A DNA stretch of 64,000 nt from Chryseobacterium tructae (GTDB lineage: Bacteria > Bacteroidota > Bacteroidia > Flavobacteriales > Weeksellaceae): the NCBI RefSeq assembly GCF_030409875.1, contig NZ_JAUFQR010000003.1:124001-188000 (forward strand), written 5' to 3'. Below, in pieces: positions 26,965 through 36,260 of this stretch; within the stretch, counting starts at the first letter, position 1; each line of letters starts with the position of its first letter. The position numbers and the translations under genes were made by a program. The notes beneath the pieces were generated by a model. The model saw only the letters and a program-made list of their open reading frames with translations, did no database searches and was not told the origin of the DNA.

Positions 26965-27744
26965 ATGAAAACTAATTTATTATTGAGTTCGCGCGCGGTG
27001 AAAGCCGTTGTTTTTGCTTCATTGCTATTTTTGGCAGGCGGAAAATCTTTCGCTCAGATCGTAAAATACTATGCTAACGCCCAGGAAAGTAAAGTATATG
27101 GTGTATGTATAGGCTGTGGAGTAGTAAATCCATTGAATGCCATTGGCTCTAATGAAACTGATTATTCTGTTCTACAGGTTTCAATTGGTGTATTAGCTCG
27201 TACTGAACAAACCTTGATCTTCCCTAACAGTGCTTACACAAACAAATTGGTTGTAGGTATTGGTTCTAATGGAACTCCTCTAAGCGCACAAGTATTAGGA
27301 GGTGTATCTATTGAGACATTCAATGGAAATGTTTCCAACAACGATTACCAAAACCTAAACAACGACATTTTAAAGCTTGGGGCTGGTGATCCAAGCAAAG
27401 GTGAAATTGAACTTACCATGAACAAGCCTTATGACCGTATTAAGATTAGTGTAAATGGTGGTTTACTGAGTTTAGGAGGAGAATTTAGAGTTTATTACGG
27501 ATATCAGTACAGAGATCCTTTCATCAGCTTAATGGCTCATGCTGAAAACGGGCAGATCACACTGGATAAAAATTTAGTATTGGACGGTTCAGAAGTAAGT
27601 CTTATCAATACTTCCGGAAAAGAGGTATTCCGTTCCAAACTAAAATCCAATACGTTTGAAACAAGGCAGCCGGGTGGTCTCTACATCCTCAACCTTCAGA
27701 CCAAAGAAGGCAAAACTTATTCTCGAAAAATTATGATCAAATAA
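26965..27744 (+). CDS. Secreted CxxC-repeat surface protein 2 with T9SS-type tail
   Basis: The intact member of the family, 259 residues. The signal peptide ends KSFAQ (about 31). The repeat domain spans about 32-190: VCIGCGVVNPLNAIGSNETDY, EQTLIFPNSA, KLVVGIGSNGTPLSAQVLGG, GNVSNNDYQNLNNDILKLG and GGLLSLGGEFRVYYGYQ. The C-terminal 70 residues match a T9SS type A sorting domain (ENGQITLDKNLVLDGSEVSL, INTSGKEVF, GLYILNLQTKEGKTYSRKIMIK). It is probably exported to the cell surface and attached there. I cannot assign a function. It has its own terminator. Confidence 0.8.
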   Translation: MKTNLLLSSRAVKAVVFASLLFLAGGKSFAQIVKYYANAQESKVYGVCIGCGVVNPLNAIGSNETDYSVLQVSIGVLARTEQTLIFPNSAYTNKLVVGIGSNGTPLSAQVLGGVSIETFNGNVSNNDYQNLNNDILKLGAGDPSKGEIELTMNKPYDRIKISVNGGLLSLGGEFRVYYGYQYRDPFISLMAHAENGQITLDKNLVLDGSEVSLINTSGKEVFRSKLKSNTFETRQPGGLYILNLQTKEGKTYSRKIMIK

Positions 27745-27757
27745 CAAAAACATATAG

Positions 27758-27790
27758 CCAGCAGACTTTAAGTCTGCTGGTTTTATTTTG
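27758..27790 (+). terminator. Terminator after surface protein 2
   Basis: A 9-11-bp stem CCAGCAGAC (27758-27766) / GTCTGCTGG (27772-27780) followed by TTTTATTTT. Confidence 0.85.
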
Positions 27791-27853
27791 TACCTATCCC
27801 TACGAATGCACATTGCTTTATTTTTTAATATCATCACTTTAAATATTAATTCT

Positions 27854-29745
27854 ATGAAAAAAACGGCTTTACAAGACATGATACAGAAAACATGGCTTGC
27901 TATTTTACTATTCATCACTCCTATATTGGTGAATGCTCAGAATAAAACCTACGCAAGCAGTCAGATTACCAAAGTCATTAATACTTGCCAGCAATGCTCC
28001 ATCCAAGCTCCCCAAAATGTGATAGGAAGTAACGAAAACGACTATACAACAATAAAAGTTCCCTACAATAGCAACGGTATGGTTGAACAAACATTAATTT
28101 TTCCTACTTCTAAAGAGGCTCATTTTAATAAAGCAGTCGTTGGTATTGAAGTTGAAAATATGCCTATACACGTTTTAGCATTGGGAGGAGTTTATATAGA
28201 ATCTTTTTTAGGAGATACCTCTAATGGCGACCAGATACAGGTTAATCAAAATATGCTAAAACCCATAGAAGGCACAGCGAAAGGAAATATTGAATTTATT
28301 CCTTATAAACGTTATGATCGAATTAAAATCTATTTCCATGATGTAGTGGATGACAGTGCTCGTAAAATATATTATGCTTATCAAACCCCTACTCCTAAAA
28401 CCTATGCAACATCTCAAACAAATCAAACTTTGGGGGTTTGTCTATTATGCTCTATAAAAGACCAACAAAATGCTGTAGGAAGCAACGAATATGATTTTAC
28501 CTCCATAAAAATTCCGGTTGGGATCGCAGGAAGAATTGTACAAACCTTAATATATCCAGCAGTCACTCCCACGAACTTCAAAAAAATAGTAATAGGAATA
28601 GGAACAAATAAAGATGCCCTGAATCTTCAATTGCTCGGTGGAATGTATGTAGAAACATTTCTTGGCAATACATCCAATAATGATTATAAAAAGGTAGACA
28701 ACAGCATGTTGAAACTTCTCCCCAATTCTCAAACAGGTTCTATAGAGTTCACTTCTCCCAAACGTTTTGATAGAGTAAAAGTATACTTTTACAGTGGGTT
28801 GCTCGGATTAGATGATGAGCTTAGAATATACTATACTTATTACACCCTTGGAACATTCACAACATGTGGCACTTTACCACTCGATCCTGTTTCTTATTAT
28901 CCATTCAATGGAGATGCAAAAGATGTTATTAATGGTCTTGATTTAAATGAAATATCAAATAACACTAAGGCATTCCCCGATGGAATAATCTGTAATAAAA
29001 CTATAACCTCAGGACACTTATCAACCTCTGTACAACATGATTCCTTACAACAATCCAAAACAATTGCATTTTGGGGACGCACGGACGGAACTTCATCAGG
29101 CGTGGAAGTACAAGCCTTCAATACTATAACCCGTATTAATAATGAAGAAGTCAAGTCTCACCCAGCAGCTATTAATCCTAGTAAAGATATAGAAGAGCTC
29201 ACTATACACTCCACAAGCCTTCTTAATCAATGGAATCATTATACGATAACCTATTTTGATACTGGATATTATACTCACCAATGTCTGTACAAAAATGGAA
29301 ACTATATCGGTTGTACAGATCCTGAAGAAAGAATTCCTACCGCCAATGCTCAGATCGTAATCCGACTTCCAAATAATGGCTCTGAAATTGATGAACTTCT
29401 TTTTTATAATCGAATACTTGCTCCTGATGAGATCTCATATCTTGCACAATCCTATAATCAACCATCAACTTTAACTCATCCCCGACACTAAAAGCAACCG
29501 TTCAAGATTATATATTCACCATATCTCCCAATCCTACTTCCGGTCAGATCACTCTTGATGGCAATATCCTTATGATCGGTTCTGAAATTTCCATCAGAAA
29601 TACCTCAGGAACAGAAGTATACCATTCTCTTTTCAGATCAAAAACATTTGATCTTCCCTCTTCATTACCTGCAGGAGTTTATATGCTGACATTACAGACA
29701 AAGGATAAAAAGGTCTATACCCGTAAAATTATTCTGAACCGATAA
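27854..29745 (+). pseudogene. Secreted surface protein 3: two CxxC repeats, LamG-like domain, T9SS tail, frameshifted
   Basis: The start at 27854 (MKKTALQDMIQKTW) gives a signal peptide ending ILVNAQN. Two copies of the repeat domain follow, marked by TCQQCS and VCLLCS. A LamG/concanavalin-like region comes next (YYPFNGDAKDVINGLDL, TIAFWGR, NQWNHYTITYF, IDELLFYNRILAPDEI). The frame breaks at the CCCC of 29480-29483, and a T9SS-type tail continues in another frame to 29745 (ISPNPTSGQITLDG, AGVYMLTLQTKDKKVYTRKIILNR). Restoring one C rejoins them into a protein of about 630 residues. The function is unknown; the LamG part suggests carbohydrate or adhesive binding. Confidence 0.75.
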
Positions 29746-29768
29746 AAGATTCCTTGTACAACAAAAAG

Positions 29769-29800
29769 AAGCCGGCTCCAAAATGGAGCCGGCTTTTTAT
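29769..29800. terminator. Bidirectional terminator
   Basis: A 12-bp GC-rich stem AAGCCGGCTCCA (29769-29780) / TGGAGCCGGCTT (29784-29795) with A and T on the flanks. It lies between convergent surface-protein genes. Confidence 0.85.
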
Positions 29801-29821
29801 CTATTTAATTTTTTTTAAATT

Positions 29822-30379
29822 TTAACGAATTCTCACCGGAATTGTACATGTTGCGCCACCTCCTACCAAGGTAAAATTGACATCTCCTGATGCAGTAGGA
29901 GTTCCCACGGCATCCAATGTAAACACAACACTCCCGGAACTTACCCCTTGAGCTCCGATAAACCTAACCCCATTTATGGTATTGGTCTGCAAACTTACAG
30001 CACCCGGTTCGCTTACCGTAAGGACGACTTGAATAAATCCTGTAGCTGGCTTATTGACTGTTAAATAATTACTACTGACAATTGAAGTACAATCCATGGT
30101 AAAAACAGCTGGTTTCACTGACAGGAAATTTCGCCATTGTGTTCCATTCCAAAAATTGGCTATTTTCGTATCTGTATTCATAATCCACATACTGCTTTCC
30201 GGTGCTCCCATAGTCATTGCATTTCTGGTAACAAGGTTGATCTTTGGGAACATCATTCCTTTATTACTTGCGTTTACGTCAAGTACCGATTTTAGATTAG
30301 GAGATACGGTGCCCACTCCTACCTGAGCGCTGAAAAAATGACATCCAGCCATTCCTATTAATAATAAAAGCCTTTTCAT
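29822..30379 (-). CDS. Secreted surface protein with QVG-x-GT N-terminus (short)
   Basis: A 185-residue exported protein of unknown function. The signal peptide ends HFFSAQ, followed by the recurrent flavobacterial N-terminal module VGVGTVSPNLKSVLDVNASNKGMMFPKI, which is similar to those of the two genes upstream. A beta-rich region follows with a long Thr/Ser/Gly stretch and two Cys (MDC and ATC) that could form a disulfide. It is transcribed just after the gene at 30394 (14-base gap), so the two form an operon. No T9SS tail is visible. Confidence 0.7.
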   Translation of the reverse strand: MKRLLLLIGMAGCHFFSAQVGVGTVSPNLKSVLDVNASNKGMMFPKINLVTRNAMTMGAPESSMWIMNTDTKIANFWNGTQWRNFLSVKPAVFTMDCTSIVSSNYLTVNKPATGFIQVVLTVSEPGAVSLQTNTINGVRFIGAQGVSSGSVVFTLDAVGTPTASGDVNFTLVGGGATCTIPVRIR

Positions 30380-30393
30380 ACAACAAATGGTTT

Positions 30394-31671
30394 TTAATTA
30401 ACAGGTCCCGTTTTAATTGCCCACTCAAAAATGTTCATATACATTTTTCCAAAAATATTAGTGGCCGTAAGGGTAGAATTACCTGCCCAGTCAATATTTC
30501 CTAAAATAATGAAGTTGTCTTTCAGAACAATTAAAGCCACTGTATTATTAACACCACTTCCATAGGCCAATATTTTCCCATCTCCCAGTACGGCTGACTG
30601 ATTGGCACCTGAACTTGCTGCAGGAAATATCTGTGATCTTAAGTCTCCAAAACTACCGTTAAGAGGGATCTCATTTTCAGTGGTAAATACTCCCGGTTGA
30701 TTTCCAAAGAATGGTCCTGCATATCCTAGAATATTGGCAAAAATAGCGTGGTCACTGTCATCTGCATGAAAAATAGCCACTCCTTTTTTATTATCAATCC
30801 ATGCTTTTATGGCTTGTATTTTATCATTAGCTGTACGCCAATCATTGGTTTGAGGCCATCCACACCATAGAATATCAGCGGAGTTAAGTTTAGCTGTAAA
30901 AGTTGCTAAACTTTCGCTTGCCGTCCCTTCTGTGTAATTGAATCCAGCAATTTTAACGGTTCCCGCCGGAGAAAAGTTATTAGCCAATGCGCCTTTCAAA
31001 TTAGAAACAAATGAAGTAGAAGTTGGCCCTAATGAAGAGCTCCAGTATTCCGGTATTAAACTCATTACCGTATAAACTTTAGTACTACGGTCTATAATTT
31101 TAACGGTAACAGAACAGGTACTTGGCGGAGTCTGAGTATCCGTAAAAGTAAACACAGCCGCATTATTGGCAGCTGTAGGCGTTCCTATGGCTGTTACACG
31201 AATGACCTGAGGACCGGGAGCGGTAATATTTCCTGCCCCAGTATAGCGTACTCCTGAGACCGTGTTACTTATCAAGCTCCATGTTCCGGTAGTGGATGCA
31301 TTAATTTCCAGAGAGATTGTAGACTTTGCGGGTTCACCTACCACAAGATTGGAAGATACTGAAGCGGTACTACAATTGATACTAAAAATACTCTGCCCTT
31401 CTACATTTCCGCAGGCATCATACCATTGGCTTCCATTCCAGATATTATAACATTTTGAGGTGGTATTAAAAACAGTAAGTCCTATCTCAGTAGCTCCAAG
31501 ACCTGTGATATTGCTGATATCTGCTGTAGAAAGTCTTGGCAACAAGACTCCTTTATCAGTAGCAACCACATCCAGTATGGATTTGGGATTAGGCGTAGCT
31601 GTATTAACTCCTACCTGGGAACTTAAGATACAATACAGAGCAGTAAAGATCAATAATAAGGTTTTTTTCAT
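30394..31671 (-). CDS. Secreted protein with QVG-x-GT N-terminus and a GATase/ThuA-like C-terminal region
   Basis: A 425-residue exported protein. The signal peptide ends YCILSSQ and is followed by VGVNTATPNPKSILDVVATD. A beta-rich Thr-rich region with two Cys (INCSTASVSS and SSTCSVTV) leads to a C-terminal domain from about residue 205. This has alternating hydrophobic strands (LNSADILWCGWP, GVAIFHADDSDHAIFANIL, KILAYGSG, NNTVALIVLKDNFIILGNIDW) that suggest a class I glutamine amidotransferase-like or ThuA-like alpha/beta fold. The related gene at 32280 has a similar C-terminal half. Catalytic activity cannot be shown; a binding role is as likely. Confidence 0.65.
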   Translation of the reverse strand: MKKTLLLIFTALYCILSSQVGVNTATPNPKSILDVVATDKGVLLPRLSTADISNITGLGATEIGLTVFNTTSKCYNIWNGSQWYDACGNVEGQSIFSINCSTASVSSNLVVGEPAKSTISLEINASTTGTWSLISNTVSGVRYTGAGNITAPGPQVIRVTAIGTPTAANNAAVFTFTDTQTPPSTCSVTVKIIDRSTKVYTVMSLIPEYWSSSLGPTSTSFVSNLKGALANNFSPAGTVKIAGFNYTEGTASESLATFTAKLNSADILWCGWPQTNDWRTANDKIQAIKAWIDNKKGVAIFHADDSDHAIFANILGYAGPFFGNQPGVFTTENEIPLNGSFGDLRSQIFPAASSGANQSAVLGDGKILAYGSGVNNTVALIVLKDNFIILGNIDWAGNSTLTATNIFGKMYMNIFEWAIKTGPVN

Positions 31672-32279
31672 GTTTTTATCATTTTAAAATTAGTACACTT
31701 TTATTCAAAATAAATTTGTTTTATATATAGGATTCAGAAAGCATACATCCATGTGTATTCCACTAAAAATCAACAACATTACATCAAAAAAATCATGCTT
31801 AATAAGAAGAAAAAGAATAGCAAAATTGTGTATTAAAAATATTTCCCACATTAAAGATGTAATTTATTTTTAAACTATATTTTATAAAATCCATAACAAT
31901 AATTTCATTTAAACTACATCATTGATTATTTTTATTAGCTATTGCATGCAAAAGTATATTTTGCTTTCCCCACTCCCAAAAATCGACCTATCCCATAGCT
32001 ACCTCAAAGGCATGACAAACTTGAAGTACATATCCTACATAAATCCTACACAATTTCCTAACAATCATTCTAATGGAGTGTAATGCACGATCAATGCTAT
32101 TCAACACGTAATAATTGGATCGTCAACAAATACCTATAAACAAAAAATAAGACAGGTTACTAGAACCTGTCTTATCTGCACTTGTGTACAATTAAAATAG
32201 ACTTGTGATGTTAAACCAAAACTGTTTTAAAATTTTCAGTGCCCAAACAAATATTAAACTAGAAATATAAATTCATGAT
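31672..32279. other. Intergenic region with a terminator
   Basis: A 608-base AT-rich gap upstream of the operon at 29.8-31.7 kb. The left part probably holds its promoter, but no clear TTTG/TAnnTTTG pair stands out. I see no coding frame. The right part contains the hairpin listed separately. Confidence 0.4.
32148..32176 (-). terminator. Terminator of the gene at 32280
   Basis: A perfect 12-bp stem ATAAGACAGGTT / AACCTGTCTTAT with the loop ACTAG, followed on the reverse strand by a T run (TTATTTTTTGT). It lies about 100 bases after the stop of the gene at 32280 on that strand. Confidence 0.75.
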
Positions 32280-33641
32280 TTACTGCATCATCCACGCTAC
32301 TGCATTAGCATATACAATGCTATTATAGACTGCTGAGGAAGCTGAAGTACCTGTACCAAAATTATTTTTTGGAATAGGTCTAGCAGATGCATCTACCCCC
32401 GCCGGATATGATGTTGTCGAAGTATTAGCAGCTGCTCCTAGCGGAAACCCACCATCACCCCAGAAGAATAATTTATAGGTTTTATGAACGAAACCGACTA
32501 TCTGACCATTTTTTGTGGATAAAATGTCAACATTGGAACTGTTGATATTCGCATTGGTATAAGAACTAGAGTCGTCATTGTCGTCTCCTACCAACTTTCC
32601 TCTTGCATCTCCAAAAGGACCATTAAGAATAGGATGACTGAGATCGGCTATGGGCTTAACAAGCCCAGTCCCTGTAGCTGCATTATTGGTGGTGGTTCCC
32701 CCAAAGATCTGATTCAGCAACTGATTAGGCTGCGCCTGCTGAAGAAAGATCATCGCCCGACCTCCTTTATCGAGATAATTTTTAAGGGCAACAGCATCTG
32801 CTGCGTTAGATGTGTAATTCCAAGTAAAAATAATCATGTAAGGATTGTACGTAGCTATGTTTGTGGCAAGATTTCCCTGTGCTGTTCCTACAGTCTTGAT
32901 ATCAAATCCTTGGGAAGGAACCGTTCCTGTTGGGCCAAAATTCGCTAATGACTGTAATATACTTGTAGGGGCGGTTGTATTCCCAGGATTGGGCGTATAC
33001 ATACCTCCACCCAGAGATAAAATCATTCTTTTGGGAATCACCCCTGCATTTACATTCACAGAAAAACTACAAGATTGACCTGCAATATTAATTGTAAAAG
33101 AAGCAAGCCCCGATCCCGATGGAGTTCCCGAAATATTGAGAGAAATACTTCCGTTCCCATTGGCTAAGGTTCCCGCACCTGCTGAAGCCATAAGACCTGA
33201 AACTCCTGAAGAAGCAGAGGCTATCGCCGGATAAGATTGTCCTGTTGCGTTGGTATAATTAATTATTTTGGTGCCATTGGATTGAGTACCAGCTGTAAAA
33301 GTCCCACTAAGAGAACCACTGGAACAATCTAAAGTAAAACCAGGGCCGGGAGTAGGCCCACATTGGTCACATAAACAATTGGACCATCCTGTAGGTTTAA
33401 AAACTCTTACACAACTGAGTGTGGAGTCATACATTATTGTTCCTATCGCAATATCACCTCCTTTAGGATTGATCATGTTTTTAGGATCTGCATTGGTAGG
33501 AAGGACCAACCCCATATTATTGGTGGTTTCTTTATTGATATCTAATGCTCCTCTGGGATTGGCTGTACCTATACCTACTTGGGAAAATAAAATATTTGCA
33601 AAGAATATCAAGGGTAATACATAATTTTTTCTGCTTTTCAT
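32280..33641 (-). CDS. Secreted protein with QVG-x-GT N-terminus and a GATase-like C-terminal region
   Basis: A 453-residue exported protein. I chose the ATG at 33641 (MKSRKNYVLPLIFFANILFSQ) because an upstream start only adds sequence without a signal peptide. The N-terminal module VGIGTANPRGALDINKETT is shared with the two genes downstream. The middle is a beta-rich Ser/Gly/Thr region with paired Cys (CDQCG and TLDCSSGS, QSCSFSV). The last 220 residues form an alpha/beta domain like that of the gene at 30394: RMILSLGGGMYTPNPGN, YNPYMIIFTWNY, KGGRAMIFLQQAQPNQLL and IADLSHPILNGPFGDARG. The function is unknown. Confidence 0.65.
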   Translation of the reverse strand: MKSRKNYVLPLIFFANILFSQVGIGTANPRGALDINKETTNNMGLVLPTNADPKNMINPKGGDIAIGTIMYDSTLSCVRVFKPTGWSNCLCDQCGPTPGPGFTLDCSSGSLSGTFTAGTQSNGTKIINYTNATGQSYPAIASASSGVSGLMASAGAGTLANGNGSISLNISGTPSGSGLASFTINIAGQSCSFSVNVNAGVIPKRMILSLGGGMYTPNPGNTTAPTSILQSLANFGPTGTVPSQGFDIKTVGTAQGNLATNIATYNPYMIIFTWNYTSNAADAVALKNYLDKGGRAMIFLQQAQPNQLLNQIFGGTTTNNAATGTGLVKPIADLSHPILNGPFGDARGKLVGDDNDDSSSYTNANINSSNVDILSTKNGQIVGFVHKTYKLFFWGDGGFPLGAAANTSTTSYPAGVDASARPIPKNNFGTGTSASSAVYNSIVYANAVAWMMQ

Positions 33642-33887
33642 TTGGTTTGATTTTGCAGCAAAAGTATATTTAAGGTACTTCAACCTCCAAAAAAACACAT
33701 ACGCCTTATATACAACAGTGCTAATATCCATCGTACTCCAGACATTCTACATGTATTCTACAACCTCAATAGATAAAAGGGTATAACCTTATATTTTTTT
33801 ATGATTGCTTATCTGCGATTTCTAGTGAAGAAACATAAAATTTTCACTTTTTCTATAACATACTCAGTAAAATATGTTCCTTTTTGC

Positions 33888-33917
33888 GAAAAAAACCCGA
33901 CCAATATATGGCCGGGT
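33888..33917 (-). terminator. Terminator of the B12 operon
   Basis: A stem ACCCGGCC / GGTCGGGT (one G-U pair) on the reverse strand followed by seven T. It is directly downstream of the last gene of the B12 operon. Confidence 0.85.
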
Positions 33918-33948
33918 CAGGGTGAAACAAAAATTAGCTATGCTAAAA

Positions 33949-36231
33949 TTAATTTTTAATTAGCTTTTGTTGGTATACAGCTTTATCTGTTACTGCTTTT
34001 AGAATGTACATTCCTTTTGGTAAGCTGCTTACATTTACCTGTCCATTATTGAATTGGGTATTGATAAGCTTACCTGAAATATCATAAATGGCAACGCTTA
34101 CTACTTTCTCCTGTGTTTTGATATACAAAATATCTGTAACAGGGTTTGGATAGATACCGAATTCCAGTTTTTTCACCTCAGCAGTTGCTAATGTAGAAGT
34201 AGTACTGTTTACTCTAAGAGTTCTTTCTACTACTTTTCCATTAGAGTTGAAGCTAATTACAATATCTGATGTTCCTGAAGCTATTGGGGTAAGTACCAAT
34301 TCTTCATTAGCATTGATATCAGCAATAACTACCGATGGATTAGAGTTTGATTTTACAGATTTTACAATAGATGATCCAAAGCTGTCTTCATCAGAAACCA
34401 TTGTCTTGAGATCAATAGATGTAGTTCCAGTGGCATTAACCTGTGATGGGAAGGTATTGTTTACAACCGGCGCTGTATTATCCGGGAACACTGCTAATGA
34501 AGGGAACCAGTAATAATCAGCCAATGTTTTAGTATCAATAAGATTCCCATTGTTATCAAATGTATGGATCCAGTTTTTCTGATAATGCGCTCCAAATCCA
34601 CTTTCTGTAGTATTCAAAATAAGATTCCCTGTAGCCGGGTTTACACGAAGTGCTGCACCGTAAGGAATCTGTTTATAAGTGCCTGTTTGCCCTGGTAATG
34701 TAATAAAGCTTTCATTAAATACTTTTGTAGTAACATCAAATTTTACAACCTGATTTCCCGGGTTAAATCCAGTTCCGGCTTTGATCCAATACAATGTATT
34801 TTCTGTATTACTTGCGGTAAAGCTTCCTGCATTCCAAGCCCCCCATGTATCAGAATATTTTGTAGTTGGAATATTATAATATTGTACAGCAAGAGTTGTA
34901 GGATCAATATTTGCCAGTTTCTGATTCTGAATCGCCCAAATACTTCCGTCTTTTGCTTGAGTAACAGAAATAAAAGCTCCGGCAATAGTATTCACAACAG
35001 TGTCTGTAGTTGGATCAATCACTAAAATCCCTGCAGTCTGTTTTACGGCAAAAACATATTTTGAAGTACGGATCATATTTCCGATCTGTCCGGCATACTG
35101 GCTTCCACCACCAGTTGCTGCAATCATATTCCCAACTTGTAGATTTGCAATATCAAATAAGAAAATACCATTGGAAGCTCCAATATATCCCTTGTTCTCA
35201 TTGACTCCTAAGAATGATCTTCCGTCTCCACCTCCAATGGTATTAAAGGTTGCGATTTTCTGCATGGTCTGTGCATTGGCAATAACTAATCTACCGCCAG
35301 GAGTATACTGAGAATCTCCGCCGTCTGCGGCTTGCTTGGATACAAAGTAGAATTTATCACCATAGATTGTTCCAAATTGAGTTGTTGCTCCAAAAGCATG
35401 ATTGTTATTGGCATTGCTGTAAACACGGTAATTGATTTGTCCGTTATTCTCTATAAAGTTGACAGATCCGTTAGTATGTCCAAACCATTCTTCATTCACC
35501 ATAAAGAACCCGTTGGTAAAGTTAGTGGAACTTACATAAGGTGAAACTGGTGTTAAGGTAGATGAAATAGGAACTCCTCCTGAAGACGGGCTAAAATTCC
35601 ATACATCCCATGAACCGTTTTGAAGAACACGAGAAGAAGCTCCTAACCCTGAATATCCAAAATCAGGATCAGTAGGATCTTTCACCCAATAAGACCAATA
35701 CCCGTTATACCACGCAGATGTCCAGTGATCGTTGACATCTTTTGCAACATAATCATCAAAATCATACGCTGTTGTATTGACAATACCATTAACGGGATAT
35801 AAAGGATAGGTTGCATTACCGCTTTTAATAAGTGCATTTGAATCCTGACCATTCAGATCAAACCCCAATCCTCCTACTGCTGTTCCGAACTGTGTTCCCT
35901 GGTAAAGCAATGTAAAGAATCTTTTGTCTGCCTTTGCAATCGCTTTAAGCATATCTTCGCCTGTAGCATTTCCGTCCCATTTGAAACCCCATACCAAAGC
36001 ATCCGGATTTTTACTATCATTCCACTGTACTACGAATGCAGCCTGGTTAGAACCTGTCCCCACCCAATACTGAATATCAGAAAAACTGATGTTCGTTGTA
36101 ATATTCTTATTGATGGTATTCAATTGGGTATTCCCCGAAACATCATTTCGTGGGACACCCTGCACTTTTATCTGAGCATTCGTGAAAAATGCAAACAGAA
36201 AAAGCAGCGTAAAAAGGTAAAACTTTTTCAT
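33949..36231 (-). CDS. Large DUF5074-type surface protein with T9SS sorting tail
   Basis: A 760-residue exported protein, the last gene of the B12 operon. The signal peptide ends AFFTNAQ. The N-terminal region (about 45-280) is rich in aromatic residues (DIQYWVGTGSNQAAFVVQWN, DALVWGFKWDG). The middle region contains repeated beta-propeller-like strands (ANAQTMQKIATFNTIGG, GILVIDPTTDTVVNTIAG, NIDPTTLAVQYYN) typical of DUF5074/YncE propellers. The tail (FGIYPNPVTDILYIK, GMYILKAVTDKAVYQQKLIKN) is a type IX sorting domain. Together with the BtuG-like gene it probably binds cobalamin or a related ligand at the surface; this is inference from position and fold. Confidence 0.78.
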   Translation of the reverse strand: MKKFYLFTLLFLFAFFTNAQIKVQGVPRNDVSGNTQLNTINKNITTNISFSDIQYWVGTGSNQAAFVVQWNDSKNPDALVWGFKWDGNATGEDMLKAIAKADKRFFTLLYQGTQFGTAVGGLGFDLNGQDSNALIKSGNATYPLYPVNGIVNTTAYDFDDYVAKDVNDHWTSAWYNGYWSYWVKDPTDPDFGYSGLGASSRVLQNGSWDVWNFSPSSGGVPISSTLTPVSPYVSSTNFTNGFFMVNEEWFGHTNGSVNFIENNGQINYRVYSNANNNHAFGATTQFGTIYGDKFYFVSKQAADGGDSQYTPGGRLVIANAQTMQKIATFNTIGGGDGRSFLGVNENKGYIGASNGIFLFDIANLQVGNMIAATGGGSQYAGQIGNMIRTSKYVFAVKQTAGILVIDPTTDTVVNTIAGAFISVTQAKDGSIWAIQNQKLANIDPTTLAVQYYNIPTTKYSDTWGAWNAGSFTASNTENTLYWIKAGTGFNPGNQVVKFDVTTKVFNESFITLPGQTGTYKQIPYGAALRVNPATGNLILNTTESGFGAHYQKNWIHTFDNNGNLIDTKTLADYYWFPSLAVFPDNTAPVVNNTFPSQVNATGTTSIDLKTMVSDEDSFGSSIVKSVKSNSNPSVVIADINANEELVLTPIASGTSDIVISFNSNGKVVERTLRVNSTTSTLATAEVKKLEFGIYPNPVTDILYIKTQEKVVSVAIYDISGKLINTQFNNGQVNVSSLPKGMYILKAVTDKAVYQQKLIKN

Positions 36232-36260
36232 TTTTATAAATTAAATTTATTGTTCGTTCT

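Noticed and set aside
32148..32176. Palindrome as an operator site
   Set aside because: Its perfect symmetry is notable, but the T tract after it on the reverse strand and its place downstream of a gene make a terminator the simpler reading.
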